Origin: Adenanthera pavonina
Lineage: Eukaryota; Streptophyta; Magnoliopsida; Fabales; Fabaceae
NCBI GenBank assembly: GCA_026686845.1
Contig: JAIVEN010000028.1
Span: forward strand, 1,131,001-1,195,000
Length of the DNA: 64,000 nt
Reading direction: 5' to 3'
Shown here: positions 46,613 to 59,115 of the stretch, piece after piece
Position numbering within the stretch: the stretch's first letter is position 1
How the letters are laid out: every line of letters starts with the position of its first letter
The notes under the pieces: model-generated
The model's input: only the letters and a program-made list of their open reading frames with translations
Databases searched by the model: none
What the model was told of the DNA's origin: nothing
Made by a program: the position numbers and the translations under genes

Positions 46613-49600
46613 TCCTCATCGCGAGCGTGATGATTGTGATCGTGACCCGGATGAATTGATTAAACACTCGGGTTTTCACCCGATTTCGTATCAGATCAGG
46701 GCCCATTTAATTGATTTTTGTCAATTGCTTTTATTTTATTTATTTATTATGACTTGTATTCTTGACATCACGCGTTTGTTGTTTATGGTGGTTTATTTGA
46801 AAAGTAAGAAATAAATAATCATGCTTTTCAGAGAATTAATTGATTTTGGAGGAATATTGGAAATCAAATGGCTGGACTGATCCCATTTCTGTCACATCAG
46901 AGTGCCATGTGCAGCCGCCTAATTTCTGGACCGCCCCTTCTCCAGTGCAGGTCAGTTTAAAGTTTAAAGTTTAAAATTAATAAATAATAATGACGGAGTA
47001 TTTCATTCTAATTGGGTATTATCATTAGGGACAGTGTATGTAGCAAATGTCATTCAATTAATTATATGGAGAGAAATGCAATGCCATTTATGTCTGAATG
47101 CTTGGCACTGAAGAAAGGAGTGGAATGTGCATTTTCCTCATCTTTAAAAAGTTACAAATCTTTTTCTAAGTGCATCTAGTTTATTTGAGATTATATTTGA
47201 GAGCTTTATGTTTGGATAATAAAATTGACAATAGAATAATATTTTAAGGATTGAATCTTTAATTTTCTCTTAATGTTGGCATGTAATAATACGCCAACTA
47301 TCCGTTTTTTTTTTCCAGCAATACACCAACGATCCTTTACCCATTTAACTAGACGACTTATTTCTTCTTTTCATTCTACGAAGTACGAAGTACACACAAG
47401 AGTGTTCAGATTTTTTTTATAATAATCGTCAGATTTATCATTTATGTCAACCTTTCTTTCTATTCCATCTTTTCAAATTTGAATTTTCAAGCCCCAACTT
47501 TTTTTAATTTTATGAAAAGCCCTCACCTATTTCTTCCCTAAGTAAATGGACCCAATCAATCTGACCTATCAGGTTAGGTCCAAGAAAATAGGCCTAAAAT
47601 ATAATTTCAATCTCGGGTCCTTCAATTTTATTGGGCCAAATCTTTGAGCCATGAAATTTTCCATGAACTCCAACTTGGCTCAATTTTACATATGTGCATT
47701 TTAACAAGCAAACTAAGATTATAATTACTACCCGATCTCTATGCCTAGAGTAAATTAATATTTAGCTATCGATTGTGGAATATCTTTTGTACTCACAAAA
47801 ATAAAAAAAATTATAATTACCACCGTGTTTGAAGTTTTTGCCTATTTGAAAATTATTTGTCATTTATGTTCAACAATTATTTAACCCAAAAAGAATCAAC
47901 ATTAAACATGCCAATGTATCCATTAAAATTAGTTATATTTTCCTGCACATTTCATGGAGTTTAAGATAAATCACATTGTTCATAATTTATGAACAATGTA
48001 ATTTGCAATATATTTTATATTGCACATTGATAGATTGATAATATTATGCAGTAAACCATTTCTTACTATTATGAATATATTTTGAAAAAAAAATTATTTT
48101 TATTTATAACTACAAAAATATCTCATAATTAAATGTATGCCTATATTATGCACAGAAACATGTAGAATTATCAGTCTTGGAATGCATAGATTGACGGTGT
48201 ATGAGGCTAGCCCCAAAAAAGGTTATTTTGTATGACATTTCGTTTTACTTAACTTGGGTTTCTTCTGGCCGAAAAAAAAACTTGGGCTTCTCTTTATTGG
48301 CCCAAAAAACCCTAGGTTTCTCTATATTATCAACCTGCAAAAAAAAAAAGAGAAGGAAAAAAAACACCTTGTGTCCTATTATTATTATTATTATTTTGAA
48401 GCAGAATGAATAGTCTCACACAATTTTATTCCCCTTAATTTTTACCAAATGAATGATATTATTTGATATGACACTTAGATAATCTCAATTGGATAGATAA
48501 TTTGATCAATTGTTTAATTAAAAGATTTGGACTATTCAAATTTATTTAAATATTGTAGATTCCAGTTTTATTTTATTTTAATTTTTTGCTAAAGACGCAA
48601 AATAAAAAATCATTCAATTACAAAATTAAAAAATTAGATTAAAAATAAAAAATTTAAATATAACCATTCAAATCAATTATCAATGATTCAAATTTCTCAG
48701 GAAAAAAATTTCCCAATTGACCAACTTGTTCAATTGAAAAATATAAAGTAAGAAGATAAAATTATAAGCATACTGATATAGGAAAAATATGAGCATTTAG
48801 ATGTGATCTACCCAAGATAGCAAGACCAAATAAATTTCACACACACATGCTACATGTGCTGTCATGTAACAATTTAGCTTTGAGCTAAGATTACAGGGAA
48901 AAGTCCAAGTATGACTCAAAGTCAAAGGCCCCCAAAAGGAATAATCAAGCATTAAGCATCTGACATGACAAACAAAAACACTTACTCCAGCATGAATCTT
49001 TAAAAAGCATAGTTTTGGTTTCAACAAGAATGAGAAAATACAAAGTATTATTCTGCTGGTTTATATCAAGCATCAAACCCAGATCACATAATTTAGTCAG
49101 CAATTCTGAGGCAAATACAATCAAGGAAGGAGAAAATATTACATGTTTAGATCTGACAGATAATTCTGTTATGTCAGAAAGTTTACAGTTCACAGCAACC
49201 AAGTAGCATTATGGGAGCAATACAAATTCCATAACCTTGCAAGACAAGTGTATCATTCTGCAGTCAGATTGAAATGAAACAAATACAATTTTCTGTGTGT
49301 TTGCTATCAGATTCATTGACAACAAAAAGTACACAGTTTCTACAACTCAGTATTTCTGGCTCATTAGGAAATAATTTGTCCAGGTGTTTTCTCCCAAATT
49401 TACGGGTATGGTTTGTCTCCAGATTCTTGGTCCTAACCTCTCTAGATGCACACAAAATAAGTTTACTTTATGTACCTTTGGAGGAGATAGGACCTTGGGA
49501 CTTGGAGAAAACCTGAGCCCTAGATTTACTGACTATGTCCAGATTCAGCTAAAAAAAAAAGAATTCATTAAGAATGTCGATAACCATTTTGGACCTTGTT

Positions 49601-49625
49601 TGACACGCTGTGTTATACAGTAAGC
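46613..49625. other. No gene seen
   Basis: AT-rich DNA with small microsatellites (TTA near 48380-48395). The region next to 49625 is expected to hold the 3' UTR of the minus-strand propeller gene. Confidence 0.4.
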
Positions 49626-51068
49626 TTATACTTGAAACCCTGTCCATCTTGTAAAACTTCTAATATCCTTGCCTTCACAAACTGCCATTCCTATTCCTCC
49701 TCTTCCCCCGTATCCAACACCTCTGTAATACAACCTCCAATCATCAGTATCTTCAGTATCCATTGGAACCAGATATGGGGATCCCACTCCTTCATCATCC
49801 CAACAGCCCTTCTCGGATGGCTTTAGAATTGCATCATCTTGAAGTCTCACCCATTCCTTCAGCCCATCAGGAGACACAGCCATACCAATACTCCTCCTTC
49901 CATCAGCAGCAACACCTTCATATGCCATCACATAGTTCCCATCCATCCTGTTTCTTGCTACACATGCATTCATCACTCCAAATTCGTCAAAAGAACTGGC
50001 TTTTCCTCCTCCTATTATCTTCCCCAACTTCACCCACCTGATTCCATCCCTTGACCTGGCAATCCCAATTGCATAGTGCCCCTTTTCCACATCAAATGAA
50101 TGGTAGTACATCCTAAGGTCACCACTGCTATGGAAAACCACCTGTGGAGAAGAAACAAACAAGGAATCCCACTCTTTCTCAGACCCAACATCAAACAAGG
50201 CTCCACTGTGATGCTCCCCTTCAATTCTAGCCCAATGCCTCCCATCTTGGCTAATACACAAACCTGGCAAGGACTTCAAGATTCTCCCACTTCCACTATT
50301 TTCTTGATTTTTAAAATTAGGGAAATACCCATCTGGGTTTTTCAAAATGAATTCCAAAGAATTATCAGAATACTCTATCTTCTCAGAGCTATATCCAGTG
50401 TAGTAAAGCCAGTAAACAGCACTAGACGATCTAACCCTTGTACTAGACATTACCAATACCTCAGAAGGCCTAATGCCCTCTGTATCAAATGCCCACCAAT
50501 CCTTACCACAACTCATCACAATACCCACTTCTGAACTCGATCGAGCAGGTCCTCCCCCTCTTTCCCAGTGGACCCCATTGCTAGAAATCGCTAATCCAAT
50601 CAAGTCAGGAGATGGGCTCTCATTGGACTTACCATAATACCACATGTGCCACCTCTCTTCTTGATCGCCAAGAAACCTCTTCACGACTGGCCATCCAATA
50701 TCTGCACTATCCCACGAATTCGAAGGACCCAAATCAAACACCAATCCTGTCGACGAAGAAGACAATTGCGATGAAGTACAAGAAACCGCTTCGCTTGCGT
50801 CAGATTCCGATTCCGACGCCTTTTCGCTTTCCGAAACAGAATCTGGTTTAGCGACGAAATCACTGTCAGTCTCGCTGTTCGCCTCAGTATCTGGCTTTCT
50901 TGAGCAACGAGGAAAGAAGCGAACACAGCTTGCGACATTAGAGTTTGAGGAATACAGAGAGACCCTTTTGGGTTTCGTCGATACCCACTTCGACATCAAA
51001 GGTGACGGGTTCGTCAATCTTCGGAAATTGGAAACTGGTATGGCATTATAAGCCTTCAGTGCATCCAT
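49626..51068 (-). CDS. Five-bladed beta-propeller protein, arabinanase/levansucrase/invertase (GH43-like) fold, plastid-targeted
   Basis: An intronless gene encoding 480 residues. The start codon lies in a good context (GGCCATGG). Residues 1-58 are rich in Ser, Arg and Lys with few acids, like a chloroplast transit peptide; I infer plastid import. Residues 60-108 are an acidic, Ser/Glu-rich linker. From about 109 on, blade-like repeats occur: RWHMWYYG...GLAISSNGVHWERG, YWLYYTGYSSE...GLCISQDGRHWARIEGEHHSGA, LRMYYHSFDVEKGHYAIGIA (then RSRDGIRW), YVMAYEGVAADGRRSIGMAV (then SPDGLKEW), and WRLYYRGVGYG...GIGMAV. The alternating (M/L)(W/Y)Y..G and (S/D)xDGxxW motifs match the plant family annotated as arabinanase/levansucrase/invertase or GH43-like. 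No experimental function is known to me. Whether it has glycosidase activity cannot be judged here. A broken paralogue lies 8 kb away on the same strand at 40235-41660. Confidence 0.9.
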   Translation of the reverse strand: MDALKAYNAIPVSNFRRLTNPSPLMSKWVSTKPKRVSLYSSNSNVASCVRFFPRCSRKPDTEANSETDSDFVAKPDSVSESEKASESESDASEAVSCTSSQLSSSSTGLVFDLGPSNSWDSADIGWPVVKRFLGDQEERWHMWYYGKSNESPSPDLIGLAISSNGVHWERGGGPARSSSEVGIVMSCGKDWWAFDTEGIRPSEVLVMSSTRVRSSSAVYWLYYTGYSSEKIEYSDNSLEFILKNPDGYFPNFKNQENSGSGRILKSLPGLCISQDGRHWARIEGEHHSGALFDVGSEKEWDSLFVSSPQVVFHSSGDLRMYYHSFDVEKGHYAIGIARSRDGIRWVKLGKIIGGGKASSFDEFGVMNACVARNRMDGNYVMAYEGVAADGRRSIGMAVSPDGLKEWVRLQDDAILKPSEKGCWDDEGVGSPYLVPMDTEDTDDWRLYYRGVGYGGRGGIGMAVCEGKDIRSFTRWTGFQV

Positions 51069-51130
51069 GGCCGCAGAAAGATAAACCCTATGTGAATTAG
51101 CGTTTGAATGGTGAATGTTGAAGAGGGATT
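51069..51130 (-). promoter_or_regulatory. Telo-box in the leader of the propeller gene
   Basis: Read on the minus strand, AGGGTTTA at 51089-51082 lies about 15 bp before the start codon. This is the telo-box found in leaders and promoters of many plant housekeeping genes, including those for translation and plastid proteins. No clear TATA box is seen upstream. Confidence 0.4.
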
Positions 51131-54100
51131 TCTATGTGGACAAAAGAAGTATTTGTGGTGCGAGTTTAAGCTCGAAAGAAGGCAAAGAAATGCTAAGAAG
51201 CGACGAGTCTGTTTTAACAACCTGCAGTTGCCATTAGTATATTGTCTGCATTTTAATGGGAGTTAAGTTTTCGTCTTTGGGCTGTAATGGTCTCTTTGTG
51301 GGAAAGATTATGAGCATACATGTATAATCTGAGAAAAGTAAATTTCGATAAAACTTATCAATTAACAAAAAAACAGAGTACCTTCTCTCTTTTTTAATTT
51401 AATAAATTTTATCAAAATTTATAATTTTCCACTTCATAAGTCAGAACATCTTTGCAAGATGTTTTTTTTGACCGGTATTTGTAAGAAGATTATAGCCTAT
51501 AGGATGGTTATACCAATATGCTAAAGCAATGGCTTCCCCGAAATATGCAGATTAGGGTTGCGTGTTTATCCAGAAAGGAAGAATTTTTGTGATGAATTGG
51601 TTCACACTTTCCTCGCAAATATGATTGGATGTGCAATACAAGCAATTTAAACATGATTATTCAATCACAGTAACAACAATATTAGTCATATCCTACTAAA
51701 TGAGATAGAGTAAATAGATCATACAACACTAATAGACTCTATCAAATATTATCTATTCAAATAAATCATTTATTAAGAGGTTTAACTTTATAATTTCCAT
51801 TAATGTCTTTTTTTATTTTTCTCTACCTTTTGATAGAGTTTCAAGTCATTTAACCAACTCTTCTCATAGGTGGGCTTCTCTTGCCCTTTTCTTTGTATTT
51901 ACTCATACCACCTTAAATGATTTTCCACCATTTTCTCTTTAATAAGTACTACTCCAACTTTCCTTCATATACAATCATTTCGTATCTTATCCATTTTTAT
52001 ATGACCACACATATATCTCAATATTATCATTTATGTTACTCTCATCTTATACTCTTGTTACCCCTTTCAAAAACCATCTAAACATGTTTATTCCATGTGG
52101 CAAAAAAAAAAAAACATGCTTATTCCATGACTAATATTCTTTTTTCACTTGTACTTAATTTTTTTTAATTCCATGACTAATATTCTTTTTTCACTTGTAC
52201 TTAATTTCTTTTAATGAACCACTCGGACTTAAAAATTATTACAAAGTGGATAGTATCAATCAATATGAATTTGATTCTTTTAGATATAGATACACATATA
52301 CACACATGATTTTTAAATTTTATTTGTCATTTTAATTAAAAATAATTTTTTTTGCTAAATTACATAATAGCTTTATGTTCAAAATTTGAAAACAAGTCAT
52401 AGAACTAAAACATCAAAATTTCGAATACTTAAGATTAAAAAAAGTGCCACAATTTTCGATATTGAGTTTTTTTTGGGCTTTATTTTGATCAATAAATGAT
52501 AGATATACTTCATGCAGAACCTTTTTTTTTTTTTTTTTTACTTTTTCATTCTAGCAAGTGGATATGTTCAAGTTGTTGCTTCCTTAACTTCGAAAGAAAA
52601 TAACGACAATCCTTTATATTTATTTATTTATTTTATTTATGTATTGTTCAAGCACAAAGTTAAGTCCTGAAAAAAAAATTAAAAAATCAAACCAGGCGTA
52701 TGTCCCAGTTATAAGAAAGAGTGATACTTGCCAATTTGTTTACTCATTTTGTGGATCAGAAATTTGATCTTTAATCAGCTTGAACTAATACAATTTCACG
52801 CGTAAAGCTTTGTTAGTATTTGATGGTTTATTTTGGATCCATTCAAACCCAGACAGTGAAAGTGTTCACTGAAGGATTATCTTTACATAATACAATAAAT
52901 CTTTTTTGTGTGAGAACAACGGAGATAAGATCTAAAAGAAAGAGAAAGAGAGAAAAAGAAATGGCATTCTTGTTCCTCAAGGAAAGAAACATAAAGATGC
53001 ATGGAACCCAGTACCAATCTTCGGTCTTTTAGTTTCATTCAATCCCTTTTTCTATCTTTTTTCTTAACTTCAACGGATTTCCAGTCTTCTTTACACACTC
53101 AAATTGATATTCTATATGTAAAGTATTTCTTACTTTGTCATTTTGGCTCATTGAATATCAAATTCATTATTTTTATTACAAAGGAGATTTGCTATACTAT
53201 CGGAAGTTAATTGAGGAAGTCATGATTGAAATATGATCAAATTGAGGTTTAATTATTCTTAACAAGGTGAGCCTTCCCTGCATTGCATATAATTTAAAGG
53301 ATGATAATCATGAATAATATCACTTATTACAAATTTTATATTTCATATTGATTTTAGAATAAATGAAAGAAATACTTAGTATATCATCATTTTTTTAAAG
53401 GGCAAAAATTTAGGTGAGTTAAATTCATAAAATTTATCACAAACTATAATAGGTCTTATAATTCAAAATGCACTAAACTATTAAAAAATTATCCACTAAT
53501 AAGATCCTTATATCGATACCCATGCCTTTATGGCATATGAGTCTCATTTTTACCAACTGGATCAACCTTCATTTCACAATATCAAACAATTCCTAAAATC
53601 ATTGTCCGACATGAACTCAACAAACCATGTCATTATTAGTTCCATCATATTACAAAGTACAAACAAAACAAAACTAGGAATTTGTTTTTTTGGTGGTGGA
53701 AACTAGATAAATAATGTTGAACTTACTAAACTGACTCATTGGTTCTCAGTTCTCTGAACTATGATTTGAATAATAAAACCTTCCTTTAATAAGCAACCAT
53801 GCTTCCTTTGGCCTATCGTAAATTTTACAGGAGAAAGGCCGACAAAGCTATCTTCACTTTATGGCAGGTAGGATGCAGAAACAAATGATGTCATCAACAA
53901 ATCTGATTGTTTATACAGGAAACTTCGATCGGCTCAAGAAAGCAACAACATGATAAAATACTTATATGCATCACTAATGGTTTCAGGCTCATCTAACCCC
54001 ATAAAAAGTTGAAAAATTTGTCCACAAAAATAGAGGGTTTATCATAGAACTTCAAAAACAGCCAAACCTTATATAGCAGATGATATCCTTTCATCATGTT

Positions 54101-54422
54101 CTTATTGTTCTGGGGAAAGAAACTCTATGAAAAGTCAGTCAATGTATAGTTTGATGACAAAAGACAGAGACTAACAAACGACAGGTTGAATCAGCAACCA
54201 TAGTACCACTATGGGTAATCCTGGAAGAAATAGAAAGGGAAGCAGTGAGGATGCTTGAATATATTTTTTATTGAACTTCTTGCACTTGATGTAATCCAAT
54301 GGATCAGTAATTGACCAAACTATAATTAAAGCAAAGAACACATTATTTAGCGTTGACTGACCAAAGCCCATCTGCTAAAAATCCGGAGACTTCAATGTTC
54401 TGTAACTTTGCCCCTTTTGATT
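51131..54422. other. AT-rich spacer, no gene; one 46-bp tandem duplication
   Basis: The sequence ATTCCATGACTAATATTC and the 28 bases after it occur twice in tandem (52122-52167 and 52168-52213). The rest is AT-rich, with only short open frames that I do not recognise. The last few hundred bases should contain the 3' UTR of the minus-strand gene ending at 54423. Confidence 0.45.
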
Positions 54423-57400
54423 TCAGATATCGTTTCCCCATCCCATTCTTTCCCTAAACTCAGCATAGTCAGCTTTCTGTTGCTCCACAATCTTACGTAT
54501 CTCGGGATTAAAGAAGCGATCCCGGACATATTTCCTCTCCTCAGCTTGTATCTCCTTAATAGCACTAGGATATGGGTTTGGAGGAGGCTTCTTCCCTTGA
54601 AGACGGGCAATTTGTTTCAAGCGAGCATATGCTTTCTTCTTTGCTGCCACCTCTGCCCGATATTCCCTCTACAAAGCAGAAAAAAACAAGTGAATATTAC
54701 AGGAGTAAAGAAATTGTTTCCAGCAAGTTAAAATACATACATCAGCCACAGCCATTGCTTGTGCCTCAGTAACTCCCTGCTCCGTTAACTGCAGAACCCT
54801 TGAAGCATAGACACGAGATGGAGGAGGATCAAAAGCACAAATCCTGTTGAAACATTAATCATAAATATGAATGTGACGGAATCAATATATTTGATTTTTC
54901 AGTTTCATTGTTGTAAATTACACATGCAGATAGATCTAGACCTTATTTAAGAAGTCTTACTAAAATAAATGAATCAGACTCAAAGATTTTCCTTACTCTA
55001 GGCAAACATCAAAAAGAAACAACTATTAAATTGAGCAAGTCTTAGCACATGATAAAATCATCATAGACAAGCTTGAAGCTTAAAAGGATTTTAAAGAAAA
55101 CAAGCAAAGAATACCCTCTTTGCAGGTTGAGGAATACTCAAAGACCATGTTAACATCAAAAAAAGAATGTAAGAAAGCTCAGAGTTTTCTTAAAGCAGAA
55201 ACGGAGACTCAAACATAGTAGCTTTTCATGCAGTTCAACGATAAGATCTGGATATTTTATCAGCCTATATGGATCACAATTTGATCGAATTGTCATAAAT
55301 GAACTCAGTCTACCACCTAAAAGGAATATCCACAAAATCAAATAGAGAGAATGAGCAAGAATCAAACTTATTCTTTCTATCCTTTTGTTGTAAAGGAACT
55401 AAGACTATACTCCACTCAAATAGCTCCTAATAATATTTTATTTTTCAAATCAAACTTCCAATAGAAATAAGGAGATATAGAGAAGTGGAGAACAGGGCAT
55501 CATCCTAGGACCAGAAACAAGGCTGGAAAGGACAAACACGTAGTCTTAAAAAAGTATCAATGCTGTCCAATCCCCAAACGTATCAGACACAGACACACCC
55601 CTAAAAATTTCATGAGCAGAGCACCATTTTAGGCCACAAACAACACTCTACCCCATAACAAGTCTAAGAGCAGATTGGCATTGCTATGCATTTGGATATA
55701 CATGCATTTCATTCTAACCAAATATATTTTAAGAGCACAAAGTCAATGTCCAGAAGTTATTAGAGCTCATGCGCCTGGTCTGTAACATAATAAATACCTG
55801 TGTAGCAAATTGCTATATAACATGAACATGTCTACAAAGAGGAAATACAAACAAAATCACTTATGACATGGAAGCGTAGTAGTGTAGGTGGAGTTTTATT
55901 GTGTTTAAAATGAAAATAAAGGCTAACGTAAACCCTCAACAAAATAAATTATTGAATATTGGTACGATTGTATAGAATTCAAAATTTTGAAAGATATACA
56001 TAAATAAATATGATTCTTCATTTTACTATTAGGCATTAATCCCAGCTTATTTTCTGTGCTTACTAGAAGTAAATTTGACTCAGAAAGATAACAGTGCAAA
56101 TGAGAGGAATACAACTCCAATTACCCATCCAGAAGCACCACATAAACACATAGTTTTATTCCTGTTCTACCATGAATCAAATTGGAACTGACTTTTCTCA
56201 TAATGAATCAAATTTTAGACAAACAGTATTCAGTAACAATCTTCCCTCATGAAAGTGCTACAGCACCACAAAATAAAAAAAAAGACTCATCACAATGCGG
56301 CATATCTTACAGCAATGGAAGACAAAGGATTAGAAGCTAAAGATTGAAAATGGAGATACTAAAGATAAAGCGTATACTTGATGGCATCATAGTATTTTGA
56401 ATCCGGATATTTCTTATAAAACTTCTTTATGTAAATATCCTCAGGAAGAGTGATTGCTTTAATCTTCCCCTCAGCTCGAGGAAATGTTGCAGGCGGTGAT
56501 CTGGTAAACACAATAAAATGAAATATTAGAGAATTACTTAACCTTCTAAAAGGACAAAAAAAACCAGCATATAAATTAAAGGTACTCTAGATCTTCTTTT
56601 TGACCAAAGTATGAAACTTCAACAAAAACAAGAAATCACATAATTCATTTGTTCGCTGAAAAATTGCACCAGAAACATCCAAATAAAAACCAGAACATAA
56701 ACATTGCAAACTACGCCAGAAAAAACAGAAGATAAGACAAGAAACAACTCCGTTATAGTTAACTCCTCATCAAGCTCAACTATCCCTAGATTGACGTAAA
56801 TGATTGTGTTCAAAACAAATAATACTGCAATTATTAAACTTAAGAAGCATAGACCTTTATTTAAAAACCCAGCATCAAACACATCATAATGCTTAATCCC
56901 ATAATACTAGTAAAGAATTCAATTTTCAATGATAAAATTTAAAATGCTCCTTTCTATTGGACTCAGGAACTAAATTTAAAAGAAAAATGCTGGTAAAGCC
57001 AGAATTGTGGACCACCTTCAATAGTTTGAACAGAATTGAATGGATCAAGTGGAACTTCAAGAAAGTAGCAGGACAAGCTTTCACAAACAAGGTACCATGG
57101 AACACTCTCTTTGCTTATGTATATTGGAATATATGGTTAGCTAGAATCTAGATGCAACAAATTGTTTGGTAAAGACGATACTGTCAGCTGTGAAAATTTA
57201 CTTGTCTCCTTCCGCAAAGCAAGAAGTGATTTATCAATCAGAGAACTTCCTTATGCCGAGAGGAAACCAAATAAGAAGCTACATAGTAGATGAACCCCTC
57301 CAGATGAAGGACAATACAGACTTGACATTGATTCTACAAGCAACAAAAGTGGCCTAAGAGTTTATGGAGGAATGATAAGAAAATACTGTTACAATGTGGT

Positions 57401-58361
57401 GGATAATGAAAGACCGATGTAAATACTGTTTCCGCTTTGTAATTATTTTTGCCTATTAATTATAGGTTGTTTGCAGTAAAAGAAAATGCAAAACATCCCC
57501 CCTCCTTCTGGATGGATCAAATGCGATGGTGAATTGTGATGGATCTGCAAAAGGAAATCCTCAGATTATTTCCGCAGGAGGCATTCTCAGGGATGCAAAC
57601 AGAATATGGCAAGTAGGCTTTTGTAGGAAAATTGGTGAAGGTAGCATCCTCCATAGTGAACTCTGGGCAATTCACGACGCCCGTTGTCTTGCTTGGGACA
57701 AGGGATACCGCAAGGCACAGGTACAAACTGATAGCAAAGAAGCACTGAACCTGCCGATGCATGCTGAAAGGCGAGTGAATAGAGTTTGGAGACCTGTACA
57801 AGACATCAAGGGCTCATCTCACGTGATTGGCAGGTCTAATTGTTCATTCCTACAGGGAAGGCAATGAAGCCGCGGACAAATTGGCTAATCTAGCCTTTCA
57901 GAAGCACTTAGGGTCCACATCCTCGAAGATATGCCCATTGAGTTGGATTCGATCATCAACGAAGATATTGCTGGACGCAGCCTTACTAGGCTCGTTCGTG
58001 ACACTGGTCTCTAATCCTGTTTCGTATTTCCCCATACGTTATCCAAAACAAAAATGCAAAACAGGCTTCACTTGCTAAAATTTCAGAACCTAATTTTCAA
58101 CCAAACCCCCCCCCCCCATGAAGTCATGATTCAAAAAAAAAAAGAAAATTAGACAAAATGACTCTGAAATTCAAGACATTGAATTGAAGGGGCACCAAAA
58201 CGAGCTTGGAACCATGTAAAGATAAAACCCAAAATGAAGGATATCGAAAAGGAGAAGGAAACGTACTGTTCCATGGCTTTAAGCCATATGGGTTCGGTCT
58301 TGGCCAAGCCTTTCACGAGCTTTCTGGTTCGACAAAGCAAATGTCCTCTCATAAACGACAT
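54423..58361 (-). CDS. Mitochondrial small-subunit ribosomal protein, mS23 type
   Basis: Four exons on the minus strand: 58361-58267, 56500-56378, 54843-54741 and 54668-54423. All introns (1766, 1534 and 72 bp) have GT-AG ends and compatible phases. The product has 188 residues. It begins MSFMRGHLLCRTRKLVKGLA, a basic Arg-rich start fitting mitochondrial import. It continues with SPPATFPRAEGKI, LPEDIYIKKFYKKYPDS, FDPPPSRVYASRVLQLTEQG, a Lys/Ala-rich helix and QGKKPPPNPYPSAIKEIQAE, and ends REYRAE...FRERMGWGNDI. The length, basic charge and the LPED...KKYPDS, FDPPPSRV and helical C-terminal blocks match the plant protein annotated as small ribosomal subunit protein mS23. It is expected to be part of the mitoribosome small subunit. 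The name is from memory of the family. The exon structure itself is firm. The first intron carries an antisense LINE tail. Confidence 0.82.
56957..58145 (+). mobile_element. LINE 3' tail with RNase H domain, in the first intron of the mS23 gene
   Basis: On the plus strand, opposite to the host gene, the first frame reads VPWNTLFAYVYWNIWLARI (57100-57150), typical of the region after the LINE reverse transcriptase. An RNase H domain follows: CDGSAKGNP (57530), SAGGILRDANRIWQVGF (about 57572), LHSELWAIHDARCLAW (57652) and VQTDSKEAL (57722). After a frameshift near 57840 comes YREGNEAADKLANLAF. All four catalytic acids (D, E, D, D) can be seen, though in two frames. The element ends in a short C-run (58107-58117) and an A-run (58133-58144), as a LINE tail would. 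The front of the element is missing, the usual 5' truncation. Confidence 0.82.
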
Positions 58362-58580
58362 TGCTGCTGCTTCTTTCTTCTTCGGCTAGCTGTGCCGCTG
58401 CGCCTGCGATGCGATCCTCCAAAACTTGGCACGACGTTCGGAACCCGACGGCGTCGTTTAGAACTAATTTTCTTGGGCGGCGTTCGCAATAGAGAATTCT
58501 TTGTCGTATGGGCCGATATAGACTCGGTAGCCCAGCCAGCTCATTTTGGAGTTCGAAGGAACCCGACAACAGCCCACAAA
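58362..58580 (-). promoter_or_regulatory. mS23 promoter and leader with three site II motifs
   Basis: Three TGGGCC/TGGGCT motifs lie upstream of the start codon: TGGGCC on the plus strand at 58509-58514, and TGGGCT on the minus strand at 58529-58534 and 58571-58576. Site II motifs of this form, bound by TCP factors, are common in plant promoters of mitochondrial and ribosomal-protein genes. No TATA box is evident, as expected for such genes. The base composition is GC-richer than the flanks. The leader ends GCAGCAGCAATG. Confidence 0.6.
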
Positions 58581-58979
58581 GTGTTTAATTGATATATTCA
58601 TTTATTTGATATATCAATATATTTGACATATTCCCCACCAATAAAAAATATGTTGACATATTGATTTATAAATATGTTAAATTAAAATTTCATAAAAATA
58701 AAATTAGAAGCAATTGGGAATTTTTATTTTTCTTACTTCACAAACTTTATAAAATAAGCTGTATTATTCATGATTTATAAATAGGTTAACTTATTATATA
58801 TATTTATATTAATGATATTGATATTAACATTCATATGTTAATAATTAATATTTACCACGAATTTTTTATATTTTTTATTATTAAAATTCATATATTTATT
58901 TTTCTACTAATAATAATTTTTTATCAATTTTATTAAAAATACAAACATTTCATATTTTTAAAAGTATATTTTTTTAAAA
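58581..58979. other. AT-rich spacer
   Basis: Very AT-rich, with ATATGTTAA- and TTGATATA-like repeats. Nothing else is seen. Confidence 0.4.
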
Positions 58980-59115
58980 GGGAAAAATAGGCTTTTGGTC
59001 CTTGAGGTTTTGTTTAGCTTTGAAATCAATCCCTAAGGTTTGATTTTTTTTTTTAAAGTAATCCCTGAAGTTGCATCTGTCAGCACCGTTACTCCCTGAG
59101 GTTTGAAAATTGGAG
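58980..59115 (+). repeat. Probable left end of the Mutator-like element, with TCCCTGAGG repeats
   Basis: It begins GGGAAAAATAGGC at 58980. Four copies of a TCC(C/T)T(G/A)A(G/A)GTTT motif follow at 58999, 59030, 59062 and 59093, a period of about 31 bp. This kind of sequence is common at the ends of plant Mutator-like elements. The transposase downstream on the same strand supports the reading. The partner end lies outside the window. Confidence 0.45.

Noticed and set aside
50100..50534. 144-codon plus-strand open frame
   Set aside because: It lies opposite the intact 480-residue propeller gene and reflects its codon pattern.
58279..58569. 96-codon minus-strand open frame starting in the mS23 promoter
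   Set aside because: It overlaps the first exon in another frame and has no splice partner. The start at 58361 gives a full four-exon protein.
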